Source: Erythrobacter sp. (GTDB lineage Bacteria > Pseudomonadota > Alphaproteobacteria > Sphingomonadales > Sphingomonadaceae). From it: DNA of 64,000 nucleotides. The stretch is from contig JAMNXO010000003.1 of the NCBI GenBank assembly GCA_023653115.1, positions 121,412 through 185,411 of the forward strand, written 5' to 3'. Below the pieces are notes generated by a model. It was not told where the DNA came from and searched no databases. It worked only from the letters and a program-made list of their open reading frames with translations. The translations under genes were made by a program, and so were the position numbers. Below, one piece after another: positions 24,944 to 33,693 of the stretch (position 1 is the first letter of the stretch; each line of letters starts with the position of its first letter).

Positions 24944-25921
24944 TCAGCGCGCCGCGCTGGTTGCGGGCGGTTTGGGGGGCTTGGCATCGGCCTTGGCAGC
25001 CGGCGGCGCCCTGCCCGCCGGGCCTGCGCGTTCCGGTTTTGGCGCGCCGCGCCCGTCGAGCAGCAGCAGCGAGATGCGGCGGTTGCGCGGATCGGCGGGA
25101 TCATCGACGACCAGCGGCTCGGTGTCGGCCACGCCCTCGATCCGGGCGATGCGCTTTTGCGCCACCCCGCCCAGCACCAGCGCCTGGCGCGTCGCCTCGG
25201 CGCGGCCGGTGGAAAGCGACCAGTTATTCGCGGTCACCCCGCCGCGCCACGGCAGCGAATCGGTGTGGCCGCGCAGGATCAACGGGGCGTTTTCCTCTTT
25301 CAGCGTCTCGGCCATCACCTCGAGCAGCCCGCGCGCTTCCCGGGTGAGGATGGTGGTGCCGAGTTCGAACATCGCGAAATCGGCATCGTCGACCAGATCG
25401 ATGCGGATCCCCTCGGGCGCGCGCATCACCCGCACCTGCCGCGCAAGGTGCGAAAGCTGGCGGCGCTGGACGAGTTTCTTCTCGATCTTGTCGCGCAGTT
25501 CCTTCAGCTTTTCGGAGTCCATCTCGCCGCGCCCGCCGCCCTCCACCGGTCCGCCGGTGACGCCGCGCGGGATGGTGATTGACCGGGTGCCAGTTTGGCC
25601 CATAGCATTAGGATAATTATCCACATCGGTGATCGAACTGCCGCCCAGCAAGCCGTCCGATCCGGCGCTTTCCTGCCGCATTTTCACCAGCGTCGGGGCG
25701 AAGTAATCGGCGATTCCCTTGCGCTGCTTTTCTTCCGTCGCGCCGAGCAGCCACAGCAGCAGGAAGAACGCCATCATCGCCGTGACGAAGTCGGCATAGG
25801 CGACTTTCCACGCCCCGCCGTGGTGGCCGCCTTCGATGATGGTGACCTTCTTGACGATGATCGGCGCCGGGATCGCCGCCGCCGCGCCCTCGCCCGACTG
25901 GGTCGGATCGGAGAGCGCCAT
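24944..25921 (-). CDS. motB: Flagellar stator protein MotB
   Basis: A 325-residue stator subunit. Near residue 40 is the single membrane segment WKVAYADFVTAMMAFFLLLWLLG, with the ion-binding Asp in YADF. The periplasmic part carries an OmpA-type peptidoglycan-binding domain with ILRGHTDSLPWRGGVTANNWSLSTGRAEATRQAL (H-T-D ... N..LS..RA). The C-terminal 40 residues are an Ala/Pro/Lys-rich tail. It overlaps motA by one intergenic base and is transcribed with the flg genes. Confidence 0.95.
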   Translation of the reverse strand: MALSDPTQSGEGAAAAIPAPIIVKKVTIIEGGHHGGAWKVAYADFVTAMMAFFLLLWLLGATEEKQRKGIADYFAPTLVKMRQESAGSDGLLGGSSITDVDNYPNAMGQTGTRSITIPRGVTGGPVEGGGRGEMDSEKLKELRDKIEKKLVQRRQLSHLARQVRVMRAPEGIRIDLVDDADFAMFELGTTILTREARGLLEVMAETLKEENAPLILRGHTDSLPWRGGVTANNWSLSTGRAEATRQALVLGGVAQKRIARIEGVADTEPLVVDDPADPRNRRISLLLLDGRGAPKPERAGPAGRAPPAAKADAKPPKPPATSAAR

Positions 25922-25922
25922 C

Positions 25923-26786
25923 TCAGCGCCCCCGCATCATGTCGAGCAGATCGGTGAGCTTGGGCCGGTGCGCGGGCGGCAGTCCGGAACGCGCGGCTTC
26001 CAGCACCAGCGGCTGCGGATAGCCGTGCAGGCTGGCGATGATCACCTGCTTGATGGTGTGGAAGATCTGCTGGTCGTGCAGGTTGATCTGCTTGAGCCGC
26101 GCGCCCAGCGGGCCGGCAAAGCCATAGGCCAGCAGCACGCCGAGGAACGTCCCCACCAACGCGGAACCGATCATCTTGCCGAGAATCTCGGGCGGTTCGT
26201 TGATCGCGCCCATCGTTTTGATGATGCCGAGCACCGCCGCCACGATCCCGAGCGCGGGCAGCGCATCGGCGAGGCTCTGAATCATGTGCTGCGGCTCGTC
26301 CATTTCGTGCAGCTGGGTCTTGATCGCATTGTCGATCACCTCCTCCACCGCATGGGTATCGAGCGTGCCCGAGGACACCACCATCAGCGTCAGCGGATCG
26401 CAGATCATCGCGGTGATCACCGGATCGGCCTGCAGGCGCGGATATTCGCTGAAGATGGTCGAGGAGCCGGGCTCGGTGACATGGCTTTCCAGCGCCACCG
26501 CGCCTTCGGAGCGCAGCAGCTTCATCAGCTTGGATGTCAGCGCGATCGCATCGATGTGGTCCTCGTCGGAATATTTCGGCCCCTTGAACACCTTGCCAAG
26601 CCCGCCGCCGAGCAGCTTGATTTCGTGCATCGAGTTGCCGATCAGCGTCGCGCCCACCGCAGCGCCGCCGATCATCATGAATTCCAGCGGCAGCGCCGCC
26701 AGCACCGGCCCCATGGCGCCGCCCGCGAGCATGAACCCGCCGAACACCATGGCCAGCAACACGACAATTCCGATGGCTACGAACAC
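25923..26786 (-). CDS. motA: Flagellar stator protein MotA
   Basis: A 287-residue proton-channel subunit with four membrane segments (AIGIVVLLAMVFGGFMLAGG, LAALPLEFMMIGGAAVGATL, DALPALGIVAAVLGIIKTMG, VGTFLGVLLAYGFAGPLG) and the FliG-contacting cytoplasmic loop between segments 2 and 3. The start codon is GTG, with GGAG nine bases upstream. It lies 29 nt after flgL and is the first of a motA-motB pair at the end of the flg operon. Confidence 0.95.
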   Translation of the reverse strand: MFVAIGIVVLLAMVFGGFMLAGGAMGPVLAALPLEFMMIGGAAVGATLIGNSMHEIKLLGGGLGKVFKGPKYSDEDHIDAIALTSKLMKLLRSEGAVALESHVTEPGSSTIFSEYPRLQADPVITAMICDPLTLMVVSSGTLDTHAVEEVIDNAIKTQLHEMDEPQHMIQSLADALPALGIVAAVLGIIKTMGAINEPPEILGKMIGSALVGTFLGVLLAYGFAGPLGARLKQINLHDQQIFHTIKQVIIASLHGYPQPLVLEAARSGLPPAHRPKLTDLLDMMRGR

Positions 26787-26815
26787 GTGAAACTACTCCG
26801 TTGCAGGCGCGCGGA

Positions 26816-27736
26816 TCAGCGCAGCGCGTCGAACAGCGAAAGCGAGCTGACCCGCGCAAAGGCGGCCTGGCTTGCTTCCAGTGCGGTGAGCGATTGCTGG
26901 AGCCGTGCGATGGCCTCGGCCACATCGGTATCGCCCACGCGGCTGCGGCGCTCGGCGAGCGCGACGCCGCGATCGGCCTGCTGCTGCTGCACCTGTTCGG
27001 TCCACGCCATGCGCGTGCCGAAAATGGTCTGCGCGCGGCTCACCGTATCGAGCGCGGCGTCGATCCCTTCCAGCGATGCTGCCGCCGCCCCGGCCGGATC
27101 GGGCGAGCCGCCACTGAGCGCCGCCGCCAGCCCGCCCAGCACGGCAAAGGCGCTGGTCGGCGTGCCGCCAAGATCAAACTGGAAAACCTCGCTGCCCGGC
27201 AAGCCGCGCTCGATCGCGGTGCCCGGCGCCACCGGCACCGCGCCGCTGGCGGGCGTGCCGGTGTAGGTGACATTGCCGGCAGCATCGCGGACAAAGGCCG
27301 GATCGGACGACAGCCCGGCAAACAGCGGCTCGCCGGTCAGCGTGGTGCCATTGGCGCGGCTGAACAATTCCTCGGTCAGCTGTTCCAGTTCGAACGCGAT
27401 CGCCTGCCGCCCGTCGGCGCCCGTGGGCGTGTTGGCTGCCTGCACCGCCAGTTCGCGTGCGCGCTGGAGCAGCGCGGTAACCGACTCCAGCTCGTCCGAG
27501 GCCGAGGCCAGATCCTGCCCGAGCCGCGCGGCATTATCACCTTCGACTGCGGCCAGCGCCTCGCGCCGCGCCACGCTGCGCAGCTGAGCCGCGGCGGCCG
27601 GATCATCCGAGCTGCGCTCGAACCGGAGGCCGGTGGCGATCTGGGTGCGGTGGCGCTCGATCTGGCCGCGCAGATCGGCCATCTGCGCAAGCGAGCGGTT
27701 GAAGAAGGATCCGGTCGAGGTGCTGACAAAGCTCAT
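26816..27736 (-). CDS. flgL: Hook-filament junction protein FlgL
   Basis: A 306-residue protein (HAP3) linking hook and filament. Its flagellin-like N-terminal helix reads FFNRSLAQMADLRGQIERHRTQIATGLRFERSSDDPAAAAQLRSV, and the C-terminus ends VAEAIARLQQSLTALEASQAAFARVSSLSLFDALR (the standard FlgL end). It is 15 nt after flgK. The RFERSSDDP block corresponds to the conserved R..SDDP motif. Confidence 0.93.
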   Translation of the reverse strand: MSFVSTSTGSFFNRSLAQMADLRGQIERHRTQIATGLRFERSSDDPAAAAQLRSVARREALAAVEGDNAARLGQDLASASDELESVTALLQRARELAVQAANTPTGADGRQAIAFELEQLTEELFSRANGTTLTGEPLFAGLSSDPAFVRDAAGNVTYTGTPASGAVPVAPGTAIERGLPGSEVFQFDLGGTPTSAFAVLGGLAAALSGGSPDPAGAAAASLEGIDAALDTVSRAQTIFGTRMAWTEQVQQQQADRGVALAERRSRVGDTDVAEAIARLQQSLTALEASQAAFARVSSLSLFDALR

Positions 27737-27751
27737 GGGTCGCGCTCCTGA

Positions 27752-29095
27752 TTACCTGAGGCCAAGCAGCGTATCGAACAGCTCGGTGGCGACCTGGATC
27801 ACCCGGCTGTTGGCTTCAAACGCCTGTTGCAGGCGCACCAGATTGGCCGCCTCGGTATCGAGATCGACGCCGGTTTCCCTGAGCAGCTCGGCCTCGGCGC
27901 TGGCGGCGACCACGCTCAGGCCCTCGCGCCGCGTATCGAGCGCGGCAACCTGGCTGGAGAGGCGGAGCAGCAGCGCATCGGCTTCGGCGCCCGGCCCGGT
28001 TTCGGCCCCCAGCACCCCCAGCAGCGCGGCAAGATTGGCGGTGTCGCGGCTGCCCGCAGGCGACCCGGCAGGCGCGGTGGCTAGCCCGGTGGCCGATGCC
28101 AGCGCCACGTCGATATCGCCCGCGCCGGTGCCGGAAAACAGCGGCTGGCCGGGATTGCCCGCCTCGTCCACGCCGGCGCCCTGCGCGGCATTGGCAATCG
28201 CGATCACCGATGCGGCGAGGCTGTCGATCTCGATCTGGAGGCCCGCCATCTGATCCAGCGCAGCGGCGCGTCCGGCCATCGCGCCGCTGGCCGGATCGAA
28301 CGCCGTCCCGCCAACCGCGAAGGTGGCCGTGCCATCCGCCGCAAAGCTGACGCTGACGCTGGCTGCGGTGCCGCCGGTTACCAGCGCCACGGGCGGTGTG
28401 CCTTCGATGGTCACATCGGCGGTGCCGTCATCATTGATCACGGTGGCGATGCCGAACTGTTCGGCAAGGCCGCGCAGCGCCTTGTCGCGCGCATCAAGCA
28501 GCGCCGCGCGCCCCGCCGTGCCTTCGCGCGCGGCGACCAGATCGCGGTTCACCTCGGCCAGTTCGGTAGCGAGTTCGTTGACGCTCAGCACTTCGGCCGA
28601 GACCTCGTCCTGCACCAGGCTGCGGGCATTGCCGAGCGTGCCGTTGGCGATGCGGAAATTGCCCGCCATCTGGCGCGCGCTCTCCAGCGCCGAAAGCCGC
28701 AGGGCCGGTTCAAGCGGGTTGCCTTCGAGCCGGGTCAGCGCCGCTTCGAATTCGACAAGGCCGGTGAACAGCCCCGAGGTTTCGATCGCGCTTTCGGCCT
28801 CGCGCATGGCGAAGAACTCGGCTTCGGCTGCGGCCAGCCCCGAGGCGGTGTCGCGCGCCTGACGCTGCACCAGCGCGCTTTCAGCCCGCACCACCACCCC
28901 CGGACGGATGCCGCCCAAGGCGTCCGTGGAGGCACTGATGCCGATCGCGCCGGTCATCACCAGCTCGTTCTGGGTGAGCGTGCGGCGCGAATAATCGGGG
29001 TTGGCGGCATTGGCGATGTTCTGCGCTGTCAGCTCGAGACTGAGGCGCGACGCAGTGAGCCCGGTGCGGCCGATGGTGAAGATTGCAGAGGGCAT
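27752..29095 (-). CDS. flgK: Hook-filament junction protein FlgK
   Basis: A 447-residue HAP1, shorter than the roughly 550 residues of enterobacterial FlgK, so the outer central domain is reduced. The N-terminus (IFTIGRTGLTASRLSLELTAQNIANAANPDYSRRTL) holds the rod/hook/HAP signature with the ANxANP..YSR motif. The C-terminus (GVDLDTEAANLVRLQQAFEANSRVIQVATELFDTLLGLR) is the typical FlgK end. Its start overlaps the flgJ stop by one base. Confidence 0.94.
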   Translation of the reverse strand: MPSAIFTIGRTGLTASRLSLELTAQNIANAANPDYSRRTLTQNELVMTGAIGISASTDALGGIRPGVVVRAESALVQRQARDTASGLAAAEAEFFAMREAESAIETSGLFTGLVEFEAALTRLEGNPLEPALRLSALESARQMAGNFRIANGTLGNARSLVQDEVSAEVLSVNELATELAEVNRDLVAAREGTAGRAALLDARDKALRGLAEQFGIATVINDDGTADVTIEGTPPVALVTGGTAASVSVSFAADGTATFAVGGTAFDPASGAMAGRAAALDQMAGLQIEIDSLAASVIAIANAAQGAGVDEAGNPGQPLFSGTGAGDIDVALASATGLATAPAGSPAGSRDTANLAALLGVLGAETGPGAEADALLLRLSSQVAALDTRREGLSVVAASAEAELLRETGVDLDTEAANLVRLQQAFEANSRVIQVATELFDTLLGLR

Positions 29096-29436
29096 CAGGG
29101 CTTCCCTATCGCAGGCAGGCGTTGCGCAAGCTGCGCTTCGATACTGCGGGCAAACCCGAAGGCGCCCGAAGACGCGGCCAGATCGGCAAAGTGTTCATCG
29201 CGCATGGTCTGGAACTGCTGCATCCCGCCGCCGGTGAGCGGGGTTTCCTCGGCAAAGCTGGCCGCGCGCGCGCTGGCGAGCATCTTGCGGACCATGATCG
29301 CCTCGAAGCCTTCGGCGGCCTTGCGCAGCGCGGCACGCTCGGGGGACAAGGCCTCCGGGCGTGCCGGGCTGCGCGCGGCCGGGCCAGAGGAGGGGATGGG
29401 CATAGGGCTGAGCGGGGAGGTGAGCGGCACCATCAC
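29095..29436 (-). CDS. flgJ: Rod-binding protein FlgJ, single-domain form
   Basis: A 113-residue protein matching only the N-terminal rod-capping domain of FlgJ (LRKAAEGFEAIMVRKMLASARAA...GGGMQQFQTMRDEHFADLAASSGAFGFARSIEAQL). The muramidase domain found in gammaproteobacterial FlgJ is absent. The separate transglycosylase encoded at 38902 is the likely replacement, as in Rhodobacter. It overlaps flgI by 4 nt and flgK by 1 nt. Confidence 0.88.
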   Translation of the reverse strand: MMVPLTSPLSPMPIPSSGPAARSPARPEALSPERAALRKAAEGFEAIMVRKMLASARAASFAEETPLTGGGMQQFQTMRDEHFADLAASSGAFGFARSIEAQLAQRLPAIGKP

Positions 29437-30533
29437 AGCACCACCATTTCGGCTTGCAGGCTGCCTGCCTGCTTGAGGCTTTCGAGGATCACCACCAGAT
29501 CGGAGGCCCCCACGCCGAGCAAATTGAGCGCATCGACAATCTCGGACAGCGATGCCGCGCCGGGCATATAGGCGACCCGGTCGGAGCGTTCCTCGACACT
29601 GATGTCGGTCGATTCCTCCACCGCGGTCTCGCCGCGGCTGAAGGGGGCGGGCTGCACCACGGCGGGGTTCTCCTCGATCCGGATCACCAGCTTGCCGTGG
29701 CTGACGGCAGCGGGCGAGAGGCGCACCGCATCATTGATCACCACCGTCCCGGTTCGGCTGTTGACGATCACGCGTGCGGCGACCGGTGCGGGCGTGACGG
29801 CGAGCATCTCGATCTCGGCCATCACCGCCGATCGCACATCATTGCCCTGTGGCAGGGCCAGCTCGATGCTCACCCCGTCAGCGATGGTCGCGATGCCGGG
29901 ATAGCGCGCATTGATCGCATCGCGCACGCGCGCGGCGGTGAGGAAATCGGCCTCGTGGAGATTGAAGCGCAGGCTGGGCGACTGGTCGAAGCCGGTCGCC
30001 ACCGCGCGTTCGACGCTGGCGCCATCGGCAATCCGGCCCACGGTGGCGACATTGACGGTCACCTGCGAGCCGTCGCGCCCGGTCACCCCCAGCCCGCCGA
30101 CCGCGACATTGCCCTGCGCCATCGCGTAGATCTGCCCGTCCGCGCCATACAGCGGGGTCATGATCAGCGCCCCGCCCCGCAGGCTCAACGCTTGGCCGAG
30201 GGTGGAGACGGTGATATCGATCCGCTGGCCGGGCTTGGCAAAGGGCGGCAGTTCGGCGGTGACGATCACGGCCGCCGCATTGCGCAGGATCGGGCTGACA
30301 CCGGGCGGCAATTGCAGCCCGAGCCGGCCCGAAACGCCGCGCATCGCCTCGGTGACATATTGCAGGTTGTTATCGCCGGTGCCTTGCAGGCCAACGACGA
30401 CACCATAACCGGTCAGCTGGTTGGCGCGCAGGCCTTCGAACTGGCCGAGATCGCGGATCCGTTCAGCCGCGGCCGGTACGGGGGCGAAGGCTGCCATCAG
30501 GGCGAGCAGCAGCAGGAGAATGCGCATCATCAT
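29433..30533 (-). CDS. flgI: Flagellar P-ring protein FlgI
   Basis: A 366-residue periplasmic ring protein with a Sec signal peptide (RILLLLLALMAAFAPVPAAA) followed by the invariant start ERIRDLGQFEGLRANQLTGYGVVVGLQGTGD. Other family blocks are AAAVIVTAELPPFAKPGQRIDITVSTLG and RTGTVVINDAVRLSPAAVSHGKLVI. Three consecutive ATGs (30533, 30530, 30527) are possible starts. Its neighbours are flgH upstream (8-nt gap) and flgJ downstream. Confidence 0.96.
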   Translation of the reverse strand: MMMRILLLLLALMAAFAPVPAAAERIRDLGQFEGLRANQLTGYGVVVGLQGTGDNNLQYVTEAMRGVSGRLGLQLPPGVSPILRNAAAVIVTAELPPFAKPGQRIDITVSTLGQALSLRGGALIMTPLYGADGQIYAMAQGNVAVGGLGVTGRDGSQVTVNVATVGRIADGASVERAVATGFDQSPSLRFNLHEADFLTAARVRDAINARYPGIATIADGVSIELALPQGNDVRSAVMAEIEMLAVTPAPVAARVIVNSRTGTVVINDAVRLSPAAVSHGKLVIRIEENPAVVQPAPFSRGETAVEESTDISVEERSDRVAYMPGAASLSEIVDALNLLGVGASDLVVILESLKQAGSLQAEMVVL

Positions 30534-30541
30534 GGCTCTCC

Positions 30542-31261
30542 TCAGAACGGCGAAATGAAGTTGAAGAAGCGGCTCAGCCAGCCCGGACGGCTCGCCTGCT
30601 GCACCGCGCCCTTGCCCGAATAGATGATCCGGGCATTGGCCACGAGCGAGGAGGCGAGGCGGTTGTCGCTGTCGATATCGATCAGGCGGATGCGTCCGGC
30701 GAACTGCACCCATTCATCGCCCTGACTGAACATCATCTGCTTTTCTCCGACCACTTCGGCGGTGCCGTTGGGGTAAATCGCCGCAATGGTGACGGCGACC
30801 GCGCCGTTCAGGCGGCTTTGCTGCGCGGCATTGCCTCCACCAGTGAACGACCCTTCGGCCGCAGCTTTAAGGGCTTCGGGGTTGAGGAAATCGAGCGGGC
30901 CGGCGGCGGGCGGCGTGATGCCGAAGCTGCCTTCGCGGCTGGTGCGGCCCTGCGTGCTCTTGGTGGTGGTGGTGTTTTCGGTGAGGATGATCGTCACCAT
31001 ATCGCCCAGCGCGCGGGCGCGGGTGCCGGTGACAAGGCCCGAATAGCCGCTGCCCGCCTGAAAGATCGCGCCTGCCGTGGGCGCGGGCGTCATCGGCTGG
31101 AGCGGCGGGGCGAGCAGCGGATCGCAGACTGCCGCCGCCACCATCGCAGCGCCCGGTGGCGGCGGCGCGGCAAAGCCCGCCTGCGGACCCGCCCCGCCAA
31201 GCCCGCCGCACGCGGCCAGCAGCAGTGGCGCGGCGCCAATCAGGATACGACCCGTCATCAT
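30542..31261 (-). CDS. flgH: Flagellar L-ring lipoprotein FlgH
   Basis: A 239-residue outer-membrane ring lipoprotein. The signal peptide ends in a lipobox LLAAC, so the mature protein would be lipidated at Cys near position 17. Characteristic FlgH segments are ARALGDMVTIILTENTTTTKSTQGRTSREGS and VVGEKQMMFSQGDEWVQFAGRIRLIDIDSDNRLASSLVANARI (matching NG.L.I.GEK......E.I...G.VRP.DI). The ATG at 31261 is preferred; a GTG at 31273 overlapping the flgG stop is an alternative. Confidence 0.95.
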   Translation of the reverse strand: MMTGRILIGAAPLLLAACGGLGGAGPQAGFAAPPPPGAAMVAAAVCDPLLAPPLQPMTPAPTAGAIFQAGSGYSGLVTGTRARALGDMVTIILTENTTTTKSTQGRTSREGSFGITPPAAGPLDFLNPEALKAAAEGSFTGGGNAAQQSRLNGAVAVTIAAIYPNGTAEVVGEKQMMFSQGDEWVQFAGRIRLIDIDSDNRLASSLVANARIIYSGKGAVQQASRPGWLSRFFNFISPF

Positions 31262-31269
31262 CGCCCGCC

Positions 31270-32061
31270 TCACAGCGTCTGGTTGGCGTTGCGCAGCATC
31301 TCGTCGACCGCGCTCACCATCTTGGAATTGATTTCGTAGGCGCGTTGGGCCTCGATCATCTCGACCAGCTCCTCGACCACGTTGACGTTGGACTGCTCCA
31401 GCATCCCCTGACGGATCTGCCCGCGCCCGTTCTCGCCTGCAAAGCCAAGCTCGGCGGGGCCGGAGGCAGCGGTTTCGACGAGGAAGTTGTCGCCGATCGC
31501 ACGCAGGCCCGCCGGATTGACGAAGCTGGCCACCGTCAGCTGGCCGAGCAGGGTCGGCTCGGCATTGCCGGGGGTGAGCGCGCTCACGGTGCCATCGGGC
31601 GCGACGGTGATCGACTGCGCGCCCGCCGGCACCTGCAGCGGCGGCTGAAGCGCATAGCCCTGCGAGGTGATCAGCGTGCCATCATTCGACAGCGACAGAT
31701 TGCCCGCGCGGGTGAACCCGATCTGGCCGCCCGGCGGCAGCTCGACCTGGAAATAGCCCGGGCCATCCAGCGCCAGATCGAGCGGGTTGGCGGTGCTGTT
31801 GAGCGTCCCCTGCGCCTCGATCCGGGTGGTGCCCTGGATCTGCACCCCGGTGCCGAGGTTGAGACCGACTGCAAAGGCGGTCTGCCCGGTCGAGGCCTGT
31901 CCCGCCACCCGCTGTTCCTGATAGGCGAGCGTGGCAAAATCCGCGCGGTCGCGCTTGAAGCCGGTGGTGCCGATATTGGCGAGGTTGTTGGCGATGACGC
32001 GCATCCGCGCATCCTGGGCCTCAAGGCCGGTGCGGGCGACGTGCAGGGCGGAAGTTGGCAT
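31270..32061 (-). CDS. flgG: Distal rod protein FlgG
   Basis: A 263-residue rod protein. The N-terminus (ALHVARTGLEAQDARMRVIANNLANIGTTGFKRDRADF) contains the rod signature ANNLANxxTTGFK, and the C-terminus (EELVEMIEAQRAYEINSKMVSAVDEMLRNANQTL) is the canonical FlgG ending. Length agrees with the family (about 260). It is 23 nt after flgF. Confidence 0.96.
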   Translation of the reverse strand: MPTSALHVARTGLEAQDARMRVIANNLANIGTTGFKRDRADFATLAYQEQRVAGQASTGQTAFAVGLNLGTGVQIQGTTRIEAQGTLNSTANPLDLALDGPGYFQVELPPGGQIGFTRAGNLSLSNDGTLITSQGYALQPPLQVPAGAQSITVAPDGTVSALTPGNAEPTLLGQLTVASFVNPAGLRAIGDNFLVETAASGPAELGFAGENGRGQIRQGMLEQSNVNVVEELVEMIEAQRAYEINSKMVSAVDEMLRNANQTL

Positions 32062-32084
32062 GGGTCAGGTCTCCGTTTCGGGTC

Positions 32085-32843
32085 TCAGCGCAGCGCCATC
32101 AGGCCGCTGCCAGCTTCATCGAGCGTGCCGGCGGTGGCGATGATCTTGGCGCGCTGTTCAAAGGCGCGCTGGGCTTCGATCATCTGCACCAGCGTGTCGG
32201 CGGTCTCGACATTGGACATTTCGAGCGCGCCGGTGGTGAGGCGCGCCGCCGGATCGGGCGGCAAGACGCCCGTAGTGCCATTGGCGCCCGGCACCTTGAG
32301 GAAGCTGTCGATCCCCTTGGCGAGCGGGCTGCCTTGCGGGTTCACCAGCCGCAGCTTGTCGAGCGGTTCGGCCGGCGCATTGGGCGTGGCCGGATCACGC
32401 GCGAGGATCGTGCCGTCCGCCGCGATGGCGATGCTGAAGCCGGGCGGCACGGAAATCGGCGTCCCGCCCTCGCCCAGCACCGCCAGCCCCTCGCCATTCT
32501 CGATCACGCCCGAGGCCGAAACCTTCAGATCGCCGCGCCGGGAGTAAATCTCCCCCTGCCGGTCGGGCGCCTGAAAGGCGAGCAGCGCTGCGCCTTCCAA
32601 GGCCACGTCGAGCGGATTGCCGGTCGGCACTACGCGCGCTGCCGTCATGTCCGCGCCGCGCACATTGCCGCGCGCAGGTGCGCGGGCCTCGAGCGAGCCG
32701 TCCTTCAATGTGGCCGGGGTGACCGCGAAGATTTCCTGGCGAAAGCCCGGCGTGCTGGCGTTGGCGAGGTTGTTCGCCACCACCCGCTGCCGGTCCATCG
32801 CCGCGTTCATCGCGGTCATGGCGGTGTAGATCAGCCGGTCCAC
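32085..32843 (-). CDS. flgF: Proximal rod protein FlgF
   Basis: A 252-residue rod protein beginning MDRLIYTAMTAMNAAMDRQRVVANNLANASTPGFRQEI, the FlgF form of the rod signature, with a conserved end (VQMIEAQRAFEQRAKIIATAGTLDEAGSGLMALR). It sits between flgE (3-nt gap) and flgG in standard order. Confidence 0.95.
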   Translation of the reverse strand: MDRLIYTAMTAMNAAMDRQRVVANNLANASTPGFRQEIFAVTPATLKDGSLEARAPARGNVRGADMTAARVVPTGNPLDVALEGAALLAFQAPDRQGEIYSRRGDLKVSASGVIENGEGLAVLGEGGTPISVPPGFSIAIAADGTILARDPATPNAPAEPLDKLRLVNPQGSPLAKGIDSFLKVPGANGTTGVLPPDPAARLTTGALEMSNVETADTLVQMIEAQRAFEQRAKIIATAGTLDEAGSGLMALR

Positions 32844-32846
32844 GGT

Positions 32847-33662
32847 TTACTGCTGACGCAGGTTGATGACGGTGGTGGAGATCTGCGTGGCGGTGTCGAT
32901 CGCGCGGGCATTGGCCTGGAAATTGCGCTGCGCACTGAGCAGCGAGACCATTTCCTCGGCCAGATCGACGTTCGAGCGTTCCAGCGCGCCGCTGATCAGC
33001 TCGCCGTAATTGCCGATGCCCGGATTGCCGAAATTCGGCGGGCCGGAATCGCCCGAGGCCTGCCACTTGGTCTGGCCGATTGCGCGCAGGCCCGTGGGCG
33101 CGGCGAAGGTGGCGAGCGCAACCTGACCCACCGGAACGGCGCTGCCATCGGCATAGGCGGCATTGACGATCCCGCGGTTGTCGATCGTGAGGTTGGCGAG
33201 CGCCGATCCGGCCGCATTGGTCAGCGGCACCACCACGCCTGCCGGCACCGTCGAGGTCGCGTTGCCGGCGGCATCGACCGGGAAGGCCTGCAAGCGATTG
33301 CCCTGCGCGTCCTGAAGGTCGCCGCTGGCAAGCAGCTGGAAATTGCCGTTGCGCGAGAAGGTCAGATCGCCCGAGAACGGGTTTTCCAGCGCGAAGAACC
33401 CGTCGCCGTCAATCGCCAGATCAAGGCTGCGGCCGGTCTGTTCGAGCGGGCCGAGCGCGAAATCCTGCGTGATCGCGGACACCGTCGCCCCGATCCCGGC
33501 AGTGCGGCGCGGATCGGTGGCCGAGCCGCTGGCCACCAGATCGGCAAACTGCGCCGAGCTTTTCTTGAAGCCGACGGTTTCGGCATTGGCGATGTTGTGA
33601 GCGATGACGCTGAGATCGGTCTGGGCGTTGCGCATACCGCTGAGAGACGTGAAGAAAGACAT
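32847..33662 (-). CDS. flgE: Flagellar hook protein FlgE, short form
   Basis: A 271-residue hook protein. N-terminal SFFTSLSGMRNAQTDLSVIAHNIANAETVGFKKSSAQFADL and C-terminal GALERSNVDLAEEMVSLLSAQRNFQANARAIDTATQISTTVINLRQQ are diagnostic for FlgE. Most FlgE proteins are about 400 residues or longer; here only some 170 residues lie between the two helical ends, so the outer D2 domain is missing or very small. Length and position after flgD argue for FlgE rather than a third FlgF/FlgG copy. Confidence 0.88.
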   Translation of the reverse strand: MSFFTSLSGMRNAQTDLSVIAHNIANAETVGFKKSSAQFADLVASGSATDPRRTAGIGATVSAITQDFALGPLEQTGRSLDLAIDGDGFFALENPFSGDLTFSRNGNFQLLASGDLQDAQGNRLQAFPVDAAGNATSTVPAGVVVPLTNAAGSALANLTIDNRGIVNAAYADGSAVPVGQVALATFAAPTGLRAIGQTKWQASGDSGPPNFGNPGIGNYGELISGALERSNVDLAEEMVSLLSAQRNFQANARAIDTATQISTTVINLRQQ

Positions 33663-33693
33663 GGCTGTGTGATCCTCTGCTTGGGGATGGGGG

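Noticed and set aside
22996..25347. Long plus-strand open frame opposite the ABC-F and motB genes
   Set aside because: A frame shadow caused by high GC; the minus-strand proteins have full family motifs and this one has none.
26784..26793. CACGTGAAAC half-parS overlapping the motA GTG start
   Set aside because: Only one arm matches the consensus; the other arm diverges at most positions, and the bases are constrained by the motA start and leader.
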